From positions 1,860,001 to 1,924,000 of the forward strand of contig CP126203.1 of the NCBI GenBank assembly GCA_030272155.1: DNA of 64,000 bases, read 5' to 3'. The first letter of the stretch is position 1. Each line of letters begins with the position of its first letter. The notes under the pieces were generated by a model. The model was given only the letters and a program-made list of their open reading frames with translations, ran no database searches and was not told where the DNA came from. This DNA comes from Tetradesmus obliquus (lineage: Eukaryota > Chlorophyta > Chlorophyceae > Sphaeropleales > Scenedesmaceae). The position numbers were made by a program, and so were the translations under genes. Below are positions 1-13,100 of this stretch, piece by piece.

Positions 1-3000
1 CGCACGGCAGATCCTCGCCAGGCGGCATGCTAAACCGCATCCTCGGCAAAACCCTCAGCCGCCAGGGCAGCAATAACAGCGGCCCGATATCACCTGCTGC
101 CACTTCAGCAGCTAACAGTGACGTGGCGCTGAGCGCGGGAGAGAACAGCATGACGCTAGCAGACACTGCAGCAGCAAACAGCAGCTTGCGGCGCCAGGAT
201 GTGCCATTTGGGCAGCAGCACTCGCACAGAGAGCCTTCACATGCGGGTGTGTCTGAAGGCAGCAGTGCCACCAAGCTACAGAAGACTGCCACCTTTATGC
301 AGAGGCTGACTGGCAGGGGCAGCGGCATGGGTACGATTGGCGGCAGCAGCAACTTGGGCGGCAGCACTGCAGCAAAGCAGGGCCCGATCAAGGTGCTGCA
401 GCTGGCGGTGCGCATCGGCATTGCCTCTGGGCTGCTGCCGTACGGCTGTGACGTCAGCGAGTGCGCGGTGAAGTTCAGGGCCAAAGGTGAGCAGAAATGC
501 ACGCCTATTTTGCTGTACCATGGCATTGCTTCGGGGCTGCTGCCATACGGCTGTGACGTTGTTCTGTCAGACGTCAGCGAGTGCGCGGTGAAGCTCAGGG
601 CAAAAGGTGAGGGAAGCAACATACCTTGTTTTTGTATCAACAGTGTAGTGCTGAAAGGCTGTCCAATGTTGGGGCTGATGTTGGGGAGTGCGCGGTGAAG
701 TTCTGGGCGAAAGGTAAGGTGAACAACATGCCCGCTGTTATGCACAATATTGTTGCAGAAGGTCCTGTGTCCAATGTTGCGCACAAGTGCAGCGCGTCTC
801 GCTAGCGTACACCCCACCTAGGGCCTTGGTTCTTCATTCTGTGTCACTGAGCACCACTGCATGCTGCATGCTCTGCGCTGCAGAGCTGGTGTCCGATGTT
901 GCCAATGGCGACCAGATTTCGCTAGCTCAGCCGCTCTCTGTTTTGTCTGCAGGCACTGCCGCCTCTCTTTGAATCCCTTGCCTGTGAAGCCCTCTGATTC
1001 TGCCTGGCGTCTCTGCTTGCTTGTGTGACTGGTGTCCGATGTTGCGAATGGCGGCCAGATCTTGCTTGACGAGCCCACCTTCCTGCTGGTGAAGGACAGC
1101 CTCACAGTGCTGGGCACTCTCCATCACTGCTTGAGAGACCCACAACACTGAGATCATGTGCTGCCTGCCGCCTGCCTGCACAGCTGGTGCCGGTTGCCGA
1201 CAATGGCGGCGAGGACTTTGCTGCTCTTTGTCAGCCATGTTGCTGCGTGCTGTGTGCTGTGCCGCAGAGCTGGTGTCCGATGTTGCGAATGGCGGCCAGA
1301 TCTTGCTGGATGAACCCACCTTCCTGCTGGTGAAGGACAGCCCCACGGTGCTGGGCACGGTCAACGACTCTTTGACTAACCCACAACACTTGACTTTGTG
1401 CTGCCGCCTGGCTGCACAGCTGGTGCCGGATGCTGCCATATGGCTTCCAGGACTCTGTAGCTCAGCTGCTCCTTGTTGAATACACAGGCATGTTGCTGCG
1501 TGCTGTGTGCTGTGCCGCAGAGCTGGTGTCCGATGTTGCAAATGGCGGCCAGATCTTGCTTGACGAGCCCACCTTCCTGCTGGTCAAGGACAGCCTCACG
1601 GTGCTGGGCACGGTCAATGATGCGGGCTTTGACGACAGCATGCTGCAGCAGCTGCTGCAGGCCAAGGTGGTGGGCCGGCTGCAGGAGCAGCTGGCGTGCT
1701 ACTGCCGATAGTGAGTTGCCGCAGCAGCAAGGAGGAAGAGCTGTGCAACAAGAGTGTGTGCCGGACATGATCAAAGTGCAGCAGTGTGTTTGTCCGGATG
1801 TGCTCACCAGCTCTTGCGCTGTAGATAATACATCAGCACATGCTCCTGCATATAAAACCAGCCCGCCCTGAAGTGACGTGTACTGCCGACTTGTGCTTTC
1901 ATTGCAGCGTGTCGCGTGAGCTGTCGTTTACCGGAGGCCTGCTGGATCGCGAGCCCCAGGACTACGACAACGACGCGATCGTATGCCACATGGGCGCGTT
2001 CGTAGTTCCCGACGCCCCGGTCGATGCGACGCCGGAGGACGTCTCGGCATCGCACGACGGCAAAGACACCGGCAGGCAGAGCAGCATCACGCCAACCATG
2101 CTGCCGAAATCAGCAGCAGCAGCAGTAGCAGCAGCTGGCGGGGCAGAGCTTGAGCTGCTGCTAGCAACAGGCAGGGGGCAGCCTGGACGGCACAGGCACG
2201 AGCAGCAGCAGCTGCACCTCTATACGATTGCTGCGCCAGGCATGCGGCGGCCGCCGCAGAGCACGCATGACCTGGCGAGGGTGCTGGGCTGGGCAGAGCC
2301 TGTGCGTGCCAAGCCTGGCTGGCTGCAGGTGCAGAAGAGCTACTTCAGCGCACCAGGTGCGAGAGCTTGCGGGCTTTAGTGAGGGCTTTTGGGCTTGCGG
2401 TCGAGTGGGCTTATGAGCAGTGCTGGATCCACATGATCTACCAGCGGTGTATGTAGTTATGGTGCTGCCAATGCGCTGCATCTGTCTGAAACACCAGCTA
2501 CATATCAATGGTTCCTGAAAAACCAGCTGTTTCCATCCAATGCTGGTATTACACCTGCCTATAGCTGCATGGATGCACAGGCTGCATGTTCTGTATCTCG
2601 TGCCATGCACATCAGCATATTGCTGTGCTGACTCGTGGCGCCGGGCTGCTGCTGCTGCTGCTGAACGTCCAACAGGTGCATCTCCATGCCAATGGCATCA
2701 AATTTAGCCGTCGCCGCTGATGAACATATTTGCTTTGCCCCCGCCGCCGCTGCTACTGCTGCTGCTGCTGCTGCCACTGCTGCTGCTGCTGCTGCCGCTG
2801 CTGCTGCTGCTGCTGCCGCTGCTGCTGCTGCTGCTGCTGCTGCAGGCGCCCGCCAGATGGACCTCACGCCGTCCGCCAAGCTGCAGGGCCAGACGCAAGC
2901 CCCACTGCCTGATGTGACAGTGGTGTTTGCTGCTGTGGAGGGCGGGGAGGCCTTCATCTCAAGGCACAGCCACTCTGAGGTGCATGCGCTGCACAAGGCC

Positions 3001-6000
3001 ATCGTGCACTGCATGGGGCAGCAGCTGGGCAGCCTGCCTGCAGAAGACGGCTACCTCTGCAGGTGAGACAGGCATGAGTTTGAATGGGGTTTGACCGGGG
3101 TTGACCGGGGTTGACTGGGGCCTGACTGGGATTATGCGCGGCACAAGGCCATCGTGCACTGCACAGGGAAGCAGCTGGGCAGCCTACCGGCAGAAGACGG
3201 CTACCTCTGCAGGTGAGCCTGGCGTGGTAGTTTGACAGGTATTGTCACCTGGGTTTGACCAGGGTTCAACAGAGTACGCTCACGCATAGCTACTGCTTGT
3301 AAAGCTGCCGCTGCATATGTGCTGTGCCGTGTTGTACCGTATGTGCTCAGGCTGTTCATGTGCCGTTACAAGTCTTGAGCCCTACACATCAGAAGCAGGC
3401 CAGCCTGCTTGAGCCTATGTGCTTTTCATGCTGCACTGCTTGGTACAACTGTCAATCCCCCTTACATGCTGCACGACACGGACTTGCTGTCAAGTCCACC
3501 ATGCACTGCTGCTGCTGCTGTTTCCTGCCCTGTGCAGGTGCCAGGAGTCTGCGCTGCACTACATGGTCGCCTTTGAGCAGGCAGACCTGGCTGCAAGGTG
3601 GTGCCTGCTGGTGCAGGTGCGGCACGCCGCAGTGCACGGAGGCAGCAACCAGCAAATAGCGATTGTACAACCTTGGTTGTTGAGCGTCGTGTACATTTTT
3701 GACTTAGCCCAGGCATTTGGGAATGTACTCATGTGCGGCAGCCTCAGCACTGCTCAGTGTCTGATGACAGCGTGTGCATGTTCCCACCACCTATTGCTGC
3801 TCTCACAGTCCCACATAAGTACTGCACAGACATGCTCACTGCCTCCTTACTCGCACACCCCTACCATCACCGGCCGCACACCAACACACCACCACACCAG
3901 CAGCTCTTGCCACATGCTTCAACCATCTCTCGCCACATGTTGCAACCATCTCTTGCCACATGTTTCAACCATGCCTTGCAGGAAGCCCTCATGTATGTGG
4001 ACTGGCCTGAGCACGTGCTCAGCCACACAGGCTTCGGCGAGGTGGCGGACCCAGCCAGCGGCGCGCTGCTCTTCAGGGCCCGCAGCTGCGCATGCTTATC
4101 TCACACTTCCTTCTGTACTCATACCCCACATCGCTACTCACCACCCTGCATTTCTGCCGCCGCCTACCATCACCTGCCCCTTTGCTATCACAGGAGGCCC
4201 TCATGTACATAGACTGGCCGGAGCATGTGCTGGCGCACCCAGGGTTTGGCGAAGTGGCGGACCCAGCCAGCGGCGCTCTGCTGTTCAGGGGCCCGCGGCT
4301 GCGCATGGGGCTCAGCGAAGGGCAGCCCACATGCGTGCTGCCTGACCACGCCGGACGCGCCAATTACTACGGCGCCTCGGTCAACAGGTGATTGCCTGGG
4401 CCCTTGTTGAGTTGTTGCCAGCGTTAGGGGTGTTTGTGAGCTTTCGGTACTAGAACGCAAGTTTGTGGGTGCTTGTTGGGCTTGTTGGGCTTGTCAGGTG
4501 TTCAGGGGGCCCCGGCTGCGCATGGGGCTGAGCGAGGGCCAGCCCACATGTGTGCTGCCTGACCACGCGGGGCGGGCAAACTACTACGGCGCATCAGTCA
4601 ACAGGTGACGACGTGGCTGTTGTTGGGTTGCTGAGATGGTGTTAGCAGTGGTTGCTGCAGTGGTGTGGTGTGTTGTTGGGTGGTCGTCTTTGTATGGTGG
4701 CAAAAGGAGTGCCAGGGCCAGTTAGTTAGTATGGCAGGCGGCAGCGGCTGTTCAGGGGCCTGCGGCTGCGCATGGGGCTGAGCGAGGGCCAGCCCACTTG
4801 TGTGCTGCCTGACCACGCCGGCCGCGCCAACTACTACGGTGCCTCGGTCAACAGGTGAGTGGCTGCATTGTGGTGTTCTGTGGCTGCTTTGTAGTGTTTT
4901 CGGTGTTGTATAGTTGTGTCTGTACTGCCCGCAAAACATGTCTCTGCAAACTGCCTGCAAACTGCTTGCACAACATCCTTTGCCTGCAGGGCTGCGCGCT
5001 ACATGGACGCAGCAGCACACGGAGGCCAGACTGTGACCGACCTGCCGCTCACGCGCAAGCTCTTCATGCAATGGGTCAGCCAGGATAGGGAGGCCCCAGC
5101 CGGCCTTGGCAGCAGCAGCAGCAACCCCGCACTGCACTCCGACGCACCCTCAGCAGCAGCAGCGGATGATGACACGCTGCTGCTGCCAGCAGCAGACCAG
5201 CAGCAGTGGATGCCGCAGCTGGCGGTGCCGCCGATTGCGGAACACCAGCCGCTGAACATTGAGCGCAGCAGCTTAAGCAGTAGGCAGCTGCGGCCTTTCC
5301 CCGCGCACGCGGACGCAGCGCGCGGCTCGGCACCTGGCAATGGAGGGGATTTGGCGCGCGGCAGTCCCACACTGCTGCTGCTGGCGCCGCGCCGGAGCAG
5401 CGAGACTTCGGCGCGCTACCGCAGCTTGCCGCTAGATCATGGCTGGGCATGCAGGCATGGCCTGTACCTACCGCTTGCGCCTGCGCTGTCTCGTCAGTTC
5501 AGCTTGCAGAGCAGCAGCAGAGGCAGCGCAGCAGGGGGCATCGGCGCATCCGAGCACTCCTCCGGCGGCGCTGCTGCTACTGCTGCCGCCGCAGCAGGCA
5601 TGGGCCTGGTCGGCCGCTCGAAGAGCTACACAGCAACGCGCAGCAGGCCTTTGATGGATGACCAAATGCACGGGGATCGCGTGGCTGCATTCGTGTCGGG
5701 GCTGCCGCTTGCGCTGCAGCAGCAGCACAGCATTGCCGGCAGCGGCCTGGCACGCTACAGCGTGGGTGACTGCGTGTCAGCCCTGCACCTTGGCAAATTC
5801 ATGTTCAAGGGAAGCGGCGAGTTCGATATGGTGCAGCTGCTGCAGGCGGCGCTGCTAGGCAGAGCCGAGGTGTTTCCGGAGGAGCCGCCGGGCGGCAAAG
5901 GGGAGAGGATGGCAGGCGGGAACGCTGTGGGAGGTGTGAGGGACTTGCCGGATGTGCGGCTACCGGTCTCTTCTGCGGTCATGGCGGCGCGGCAGGCGTT

Positions 6001-6052
6001 CCGCGCGTTCTCGTACGGAGGCGGCAGGGCATTCAACAGCGGCTATGCGTAG
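1..6052 (+). CDS. class III adenylate/guanylate cyclase-like protein, 5' end outside window
   Basis: Exons (my model): <1-486, 1521-1710, 1908-2356, 2846-3062, 3538-3616, 4194-4387, 4990-6052; about 891 codons are visible. The reading frame is open to the window edge, so the ATG at 27 need not be the true start. Two cyclase homology domains are visible. The first is represented only by its C-terminal half: VRIGIASG, then RAKELVSDVANGGQILLDE across the exon 1/2 junction. After a low-complexity linker the second is complete: VTVVFAAVEGGEAF, YMVAFEQADLAARWCLLVQ, RLRMGLSEG, YYGASVNRAARYMDAAAHGG and LGKFMFKGSGEFDMVQL. The family makes cAMP or cGMP from ATP or GTP. In domain 2 the first metal-binding Asp (normally FTDI) is Ala (FAAV), and the second Asp motif is not canonical (EDGYLCR), so catalysis by this domain is doubtful. 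Many partial exon copies lie in its introns and 3' flank. Family call firm; activity uncertain. Confidence 0.82.
525..1372 (+). repeat. echo copies of cyclase exons 1 and 2 inside intron 1
   Basis: After the donor of exon 1 come two diverged copies of its 3' part, each ending in a donor-like site (about 525-606 and 657-713; shared peptide SECAVKLRAK). Before exon 2 come three copies of its 5' part, two preceded by a CAG acceptor (about 876-930, 1025-1115, 1265-1370; shared peptide LVSDVANGGQILLDEPTFLL). Only the copy at 1521-1710 continues into the conserved coding region with correct phases on both sides. Confidence 0.8.
3140..3212 (+). repeat. echo of the 3' part of cyclase exon 4 with donor
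   Basis: This copies about 3000-3062 of exon 4, encoding HKAIVHC and QLGSLP, and includes the GCAG|GTGAG donor. It lies downstream of the intact exon. The short stretch before it (3080-3130) is a degenerate GGGGTTGACC-type tandem repeat. Confidence 0.75.
3982..4854 (+). repeat. echoes of cyclase exon 6 on both sides of it
   Basis: A 5' copy with acceptor lies at 3982-4078 (EALMYVDWPEHVL), upstream of the intact exon 4194-4387. Two 3' copies with donors lie downstream at about 4502-4604 and 4752-4854 (RLRMGLSEGQPTCVLPDHAG through YYGASVN). All are 80-90% identical by eye. The 3' copies keep the frame, so donor choice could be ambiguous. Confidence 0.8.
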
Positions 6053-6490
6053 TGCTGCTGCTGCTGGCAGCGCGACAGCTGTGTCTTGCAATGCGCAGCA
6101 GCAGGCGTGCATGCTGTGGGTGGTGTGAAAGATTGGCCAGATGTGAGGCTACCTGTGTCTTCTGCGGTCATGGCGGCCCGGCAGGCGTTCCGCGCGTTCT
6201 CGTACGGCGGCGGCAGGGCATTTAACAGCGGCTATGCATAGCGCTGCTGCTGCTGCTGCTGCTGCTTGCAGCGTGGCTGCTAACAGTCGAAAGTATGGTG
6301 CAGCTGCTCTGTCTTGCATTGCGCGGCAGCAGGCGCACATGCAGTGGGAGGTGTTCGCGACTTGCCTGGTGTGCGGCTACTGGTGTCGTCTGCCGTGATG
6401 GCGGCTCTGCAGGCCTTTCGCGTGTTCTCGTAAGGCGGCGCAAGGGCTGTGGGCAGCGGCTACGTGCAGGTGCCGCTGGTGCGAGGTTTC

Positions 6491-6551
<61 letters not shown>

Positions 6552-8826
6552 GTGCTACTGCCGGCCTGGGCTGCAGCGTAATCATGATTACGGGCACATA
6601 GTGTGGCCCTCCATTGATAGTTAGCTTGAATGGCAGCTGCTGTCGGCAGCAAAGACAGAACTCAACATAATTATTAATAGTACTGTAGGATAGCCTTGTG
6701 GTTGTGGCGTGCTCTGATGATCATGTTCTGCTTTCAGCCACAATTGTGCTGTGCCAGAATTGGAACGCAATGAAGCCGATTCTTGCCGTGTTCTTCATGC
6801 CACCTGTATCTGTTGATGGCAGTCTTCCTCCACCTCTGATTTCAGTTTGAAGTTGCTGAAGACAACATTTGTAGACAACACGTGCCGCAGTGCCGTTGCC
6901 TACATCAGGGGGTCCTCCTAGCATGCCTAGCATGGATTGGTCGCACTGCGAGATGCAGCATCAACTCGTTTACACGCACTGCCAGCTATAGCTGGCTGTT
7001 ATTTCAAGTGGTACGTCAGCGCCCCTCGCGCGTTTGTTGAGTGCAGCGGGGAGGATGTGCAGCGCTTGTTGCTTGTTGGGTGCCAGACATGCATTATGCG
7101 CTTACGAGTCTCTCGCTTTAGGGTTACGAGTTTTGAGCCTGTAGGGCTCTGTGCTGTGTCGTTGCACAATCATTGTACACTTGCGAACTCACATGCTGTG
7201 CTTGCCTTTGTGAGGCGTCCCGGCGATGTCCTGCGTTGTGTCGCATGTTGTTTGCACTGCTTGCCTGATAGGCGTGTGCTTGATGCTGCGGATGCACTGA
7301 TGCAATGCAGTATCCTGTTGACAAGCATTTGGCTTGCTGGCGGCGTGATGTATCAGCTGGGGTGTGGTGCAGGTCACATATGCCGTTGTTGACAGGGGCG
7401 TGCATCAGCTGAGCCGTCAGCAAGCCACAAGCTTGTCAACAGCACACTCAGCACACGGCAGCTGAGCTGCCAAGTGGCCTGGCCCGCGCTGCTGCAAGTA
7501 AGAAGAGAGGGCAGATCCTTGCTGCTATGTGGTCTTGATGTGTGTCCACTGTGCCCTGGATATTTTTTGTCGTGTGGATGTTTTTGTATATGCTTACTTT
7601 ATATAAGGCACACCTGCCTGCACATACCTGCAGCGTTCACCGCTGCAGACATGGTGCTTGTGTGATAAGCCTCATAACTGATATCAGAATGAGCATATAT
7701 AACAACTGCCAACTGCTGATGTACAGTACAGTGCGCGTCAGCATTGTGTTGTGTGCCGCATGTCAACACAGTGGTGCGGCATTCTGTGCTGCCGCATCGG
7801 TTGCGCACAATGCAGCAGCATGTGCCGCACACGCCGGCAGCTGTTTTGCGTGTCTTGTGCCGTGGTGTTGCGCGTACGACATCGTACGCCTGCAGGCATG
7901 CTAGTTTTATGACGGCTTGTCTGCTTTCCCTGTGCAGCTTCCCAGGCCTGTTCATAGGGTGCTGGGGTGGGCTTGGGACAATCTGGGATCGTGCTGTTCT
8001 AGACCTTGCTGCACTGTTCGAGCACTGATAGCATGCGGTGATTTGTACACTTTGTGCTGCAGTAGGTTACGGGTTTCATGCTTTGATATCCACTGCAGAA
8101 CTCAAGGGTTTCACGGCAGGTCTGCATGGCATGCTAGAGAGCACTGCTCGTGCAGAGTGCACCTGGCCCTGGCCATGCATGTCCTGCCGCGGGCGGGTGG
8201 TGGGTGGTTTAGCCTCCTCAACCTCTGATGGGCATGGCACAACCAGAATCGCAGCAGAGCCTAGACAGTGCAGCATGCGATGTCATGTCATGTCATGTCA
8301 GGTGACTCATGTGCTAGCATCGTTGCTGCAGCATTCTCTGTGTGGGCTGAGACGGGATCAGTTGCAGCTGTCACAGCACTTGTTTGACTAAGGAAGCCAG
8401 TTTGATTTTGAAGTTGCAGGACTGCAGCTAGCCTGCAGTAAGGCGTGACAGGTAGCGTTTGCTTTGCATCTTGTGGGGGAGCTCCCCCACGTGGGTGGGC
8501 ATCAACCTACACGCCAGTGCACATTGTGCACCCCAGCCAGCACATCATCTGGAAAGGGCGATGTAATCTGTGCACACCGGCCACTTCTGCTGCTTCAAAT
8601 ACAAGCGAAAGTCCGCAGCTGCGCACCTTTTGAAGGCGTTGCATTGCGAAGAAGGCCCACCATCAAAACTAATTGCACGGGTGCCATGTAACCTGTCACT
8701 GGGGCGTTATGTAAAGCCCATTATTTGGACTTACGACTCAAAGCGTTTGCGAATTCGAGTTCAAACACTTGTAGCATGGCGCAGGCGATAGCTCATTGAG
8801 GCTGCTGTGCAGCACTCGTATCCAGA
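6053..8826. other. cyclase 3' flank and intergenic region
   Basis: The stretch 6111-6440 holds two diverged copies of the end of the cyclase terminal exon: about 6126-6240, still ending in GYA and a stop, and about 6341-6440, degraded. A perfect CTG run lies at about 6493-6545. From there to 8826 I see no convincing coding sequence, RNA gene or mobile element. A (TGTCA)4 run lies near 8282. TGTAA motifs occur near 8687 and 8711, just upstream of the ClpB-like start. The exact transcript end is not visible. Confidence 0.6.
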
Positions 8827-9714
8827 ATGATCAACTTTTCCGCGGTGTTCTCGTTTGCGAACCTGTTTCAAGTCGCATGTATTGCTGCTCTTGGATACAT
8901 CATTCAGCAATCCTATGGACAGCCATCCCAGCAGCATCGTAGTGCCGCTGCAGCAGCAGCAGCTGCTGCTGCCTCACAGGGCAACAGCAGTCGTGGTGGG
9001 CGAGGCCCTTCCATGACGAAAAAGAAAGGCGGGAAGAACCCAAAAGCACCCAATGCAACGGCTGGAGCAGCAGCTGCAGGGGACTCCCAGGCTTCTGGCC
9101 AGCCTGCTGCTGGGGCAGTAGAGGAAGAGGTGTGCAAAGCTGCTGATATCCTGCAGACTGCTGATATCTTGCATCTTGAATTGATGCAGCTGCTGCGGAT
9201 CCTGCTGGGGAATGGCTGCAGCAGCAACTGCTCTGTATGTCAGAGCTTGCGTGCTGCAGACAGCTGCTCCTCTGCATAGTGTCAGTGTATCATCTTGCAT
9301 TTTGATTCAACACCTGCACAAGCTCATGCTAGCTGTGTGCATGCATGCAGCAGCTGAACATCATAGTTTAGCATCTCCTGCAAGACAGCAATTACTGAAT
9401 AGCAAGCAGTGCTACCAGTTTCTAGTGTGCCACAGCTGAAGCCCTGTGTTCACAACCCAATGCAGCGAGCTTGCAGGCTGCCTGGTGCTTGTGTGAAGCT
9501 ATGATGACCTTTGTGTGTCTCGCGCAATGCTTAACACCGCAGCCATGTGGGCACAGCATCAGCGCAAGTAGGCAGTTGGTGTGGCTACGTTGAAGTGTGG
9601 CTACCTGTACAGCATGAAGGGTTGAGCAGCAATGGTGCAGCTGGTGCAGCAGGGCTGGCAACTCATCCGTGTGCTGTCCTGCTGGCTGCTGCTGCTACTA
9701 CTGCTGCTGCTGCC

Positions 9715-9748
<34 letters not shown>

Positions 9749-10094
9749 TGACGAGTCCATCATGCGTGAGGTGCTGCAGGACTACCTGGCCAAGGCGGAG
9801 TCATTCAGGTGGGAGCGGCGGCTGGATGGATGGAAGCAGGAGCGACAACAGCGGCAGCAGCAGCAGCAGTGGCGCAGTACCAGCAGCAGTTGTGCCGTCG
9901 TGTGCATGCATGTTGTTGCAGCTGGAAGCAGCATGTCTCGAGTGATTTTTGAAAAAAAAACAGTTCCAGAAGCAGCACGAAGGGCAGCAGCAATGGTGCG
10001 TGAGGTGCTGCAGGACTACCTGGCCAAGGCGGAGCCATTCAGGTGGGCGTGTTGGTGTTTTGTGTCAGAGGGCAGGGCGAGGAGGGGGGGGGGC

Positions 10095-10128
<34 letters not shown>

Positions 10129-13100
10129 CAGCAGCAGCCAGTTGCTGCAGGACTACCTGGCCAAGGCGGAGTCCTTCAGGTGGGTTGGTGTGGGGAAGCA
10201 GGGCCGGAAGACGCAGCAGCAGCAGCAGCAGCAGCAGAAGCGGTGGTCAGGGTTCGGTTTCAGCAGCGGGTGGGTGGGAGGGGCTTGCATCAGCAGAAGC
10301 GGCGGCGCCTGCAGCAGCAGCAGCAGCAGAAGCGGTGGTCAGGGTTCGGCTTTAAAGGCAACGCAAGGCGGGGCTGTGGGTATCAGGCATGGGCCTAAAA
10401 CCAGCTGCAGCAGGTGTGCCGTCATGTGCACGCAGGTTGCTGCGTTTGAGTAGTCACACGTGAATGTAGTAGGCACAATTTGAACAGCAGCATGACATGA
10501 CAGCAGCAGTGTAGCGTCGTGTTGACTTGCTGTGCACATGCTGCTGCTGCTGCTGCTGGCTGCAGGACTGACCTGAATGACAAGCGGCTTACGGTGGAGC
10601 ACATGGTGCTGGCCATGGCAGAGGTGCGGCGACGCGTATTGCAGTGTATCTGCGAGAAAATGAAAATCGTTTGCAATCTATTGAACTGGTTGCAGATCTA
10701 CGCATTGCAGCATGCACTGCCACCTAGTGCTCCAACCCACGGCGCAGCGCAGGGCATAGCAGTGGCGTTGCACAGCACAGCTCATTGCTAGGCGTAGTTT
10801 GCTTGCTGCAGGAAGCCAGCAGAAGGTGGTAATGCTTAATGCTGCTTGTGCTGCTGTGGCCGTCTGTCTGTGCCTGCAGGACCCGCGCTTTGGTGAGATC
10901 CTGTCAGTAGCTGAGGGCCTGGACAGCCGAGGGCCTCTTGCTCAGCTCTCAATGCTGCTGTGTTTGCTTTTCTGTGCCTGCAGGACCCGCGCTTTGGCGA
11001 GATCCTGTCAGTGGCTGAAGGCCTCTGTTTCAGCTCTCAATGCTGTGACGGCCTGTATGTGCCTGCAGGCCCCGCATGGCTAGCCCCTGTTGGCACCTGA
11101 TGCTGCTTGAGCTGCTGTGACTGTCTGTCTGTGCCTGCAGGACCCACGTTTTGGCGAGATTTTGTCAGTGGCTGAAGGCCTGGACAGCGAGAACATCAAG
11201 AAGGCCATCCGCAAGAGCCGCGTGGTCTTCAACAGGGGCGGCGCCGACGAGCCACAAACCGACCCAGGTGCGCTGCCACGGCTGCGTTATGCATCTGCAT
11301 AGGTTACATTTGTACTTGATTTGTGGGTGATGTTTCCGCCTTGTAAGCAAGCCGCGCGGTCCTCAGCAGGGGCCGAGCATACGAGACTCACATTGACCTC
11401 TTTAGACACCTCATGGCCTTTTTTGCGCTTGCCTGCCTGCAGGCGTGCTGGCCAAGTACTCGCCGGACATCACGGGCCTGGCTGCTGATGGCAAGCTGGA
11501 CCCCGTGATCGGCCGCCATGCACTCACTGAGATGCCACCGCCATGCTTCACGCCCTGCTTGTCTGTCTGTGTCTCCGCCCAGGCTTGCTGGAATGAAGAT
11601 CCAGCGGCTGACAGGGATGTCACACTTGTTGTGCACTGATTGAGATGTGGCTGCCGTGTATCATCACCCTGCTTGCCTGTTTCTTCTGTGCAGGCGTGCT
11701 GGCCAAGTACTGGCGTGACATCACGGGCCTGGCTGCTGCTGGCAAACTGCACCTTTTGATTGGCCGCCATGCACTGATTGATATGCAACCGCCATGCATT
11801 ACCCTATATCCTCTGCGCAGGCGTGCTGGCCAAGTATTCCAGGGACATCACAGGCCTGGCTGCTGATGGCAAGCTGGACCCCGTCATCGGCCGCCACGAC
11901 GAGATGCGGCGCCTCATTGATGTGCTGTGCAGGCGCACCAAAAACAGGTGCGGCGATGCGTGTTGTGGCAGAAAACGTCAGGTGGGCGGTTGCTGTAGGA
12001 GCATTACACCGTGCTGGTGCGGCGGCTGATCGACGTGCTGTGCAGGCGCACGAATTCATGGTGCGGCAATGCGCACAGCAGCGGAAGCACAGGTGACTGG
12101 TTGCTTTACTGCAGGAGCACTGCACTGTGCTGGTGCGGCGGGTGATCGACGTGCTGTGCCGGCACACCAGTAACAGTTGCTGCTGGCCGGCGGCGGCGGG
12201 CGCGGGCGGGCGGGGAGGGGCAGGGCACTGCACAGCACGTCGACAACCAATGTGTCGAGCAAGCGCATGCATATACGCTCCTGTGTTGCTGCTGCTGCTG
12301 CTGTTATGTTGACGCTACATCTCATTATGTCTATCCCTGTCTCTGTTGGTCCTGGCTCACTGCTGCTGCCACTGCCGTGCAGTGTGGTGCTGCTGGGCGA
12401 GCCTGGGGTGGGCAAGAGCTCCATCATTTACGGCCTGGCGCAGTCATAATGACTTGCCGGCTTGCTCACATACCTTCTTGCCCCTGGTTCGCTGCTGCTG
12501 CCGTGCAGTGTGGTGCTGCTGGGCGAGCCCGGGGTGGGCAAGAGCAGCATCATCCACGGCCTGGCGCAGCGGCTGGCTGTGGGTGACGTGCCTGACAGCC
12601 TGAAGGAGGCGCGGCTGCTGGGGCTGGAGCTGGGGCTGCTCATGGCGGGTGCGGGGCTTGAGAGATATCTCCACTTCTTATATGGTGGTTTCGATTGCTT
12701 TGATCAGATATGTGGCTAGAATCAATCTGGTATCTTTTGAAGTTGGTTTATCTGTAGATGGTTTATGGTTCCACCTGTTAAGGAGCGCCTGTGTGGCTTG
12801 CTGCTGCTGACCATCATGCCATGTTACACGCTCTGTTACTTCAACCATTACATGTCAAGTGTGTCAAGCCGCTTTGCAGACGCCACATTCCCCGGCGAGT
12901 TTGAGGGGCGGCTGCGAGCTTGAGGGGCGGCTGTGTGGCGTGCTGCTGACCGTCATGCTCTGTTGTATTCTGTGTTAAAAGCTATGTTATCTTGACTGTC
13001 GCATACATGTTACTTCGTGCAGGCGCCACTTTCCCAGGGGAGTTTGAGGAGCGGCTGCGGGGCGTACTGCCACAGCATTAGTGTGTTGTCGTATGCTCCA

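Noticed and set aside
2559-3014. Poly-Ala, poly-Ser, poly-Leu and poly-Cys ORFs over CTG runs
   Set aside because: Trinucleotide repeats open all frames; only the reading that joins the cyclase exons is supported.
7542-7904. ORF with a hydrophobic start in the cyclase-ClpB intergenic region
   Set aside because: No family resemblance, Cys/His-rich composition typical of noncoding frames here, and no supporting splice context.
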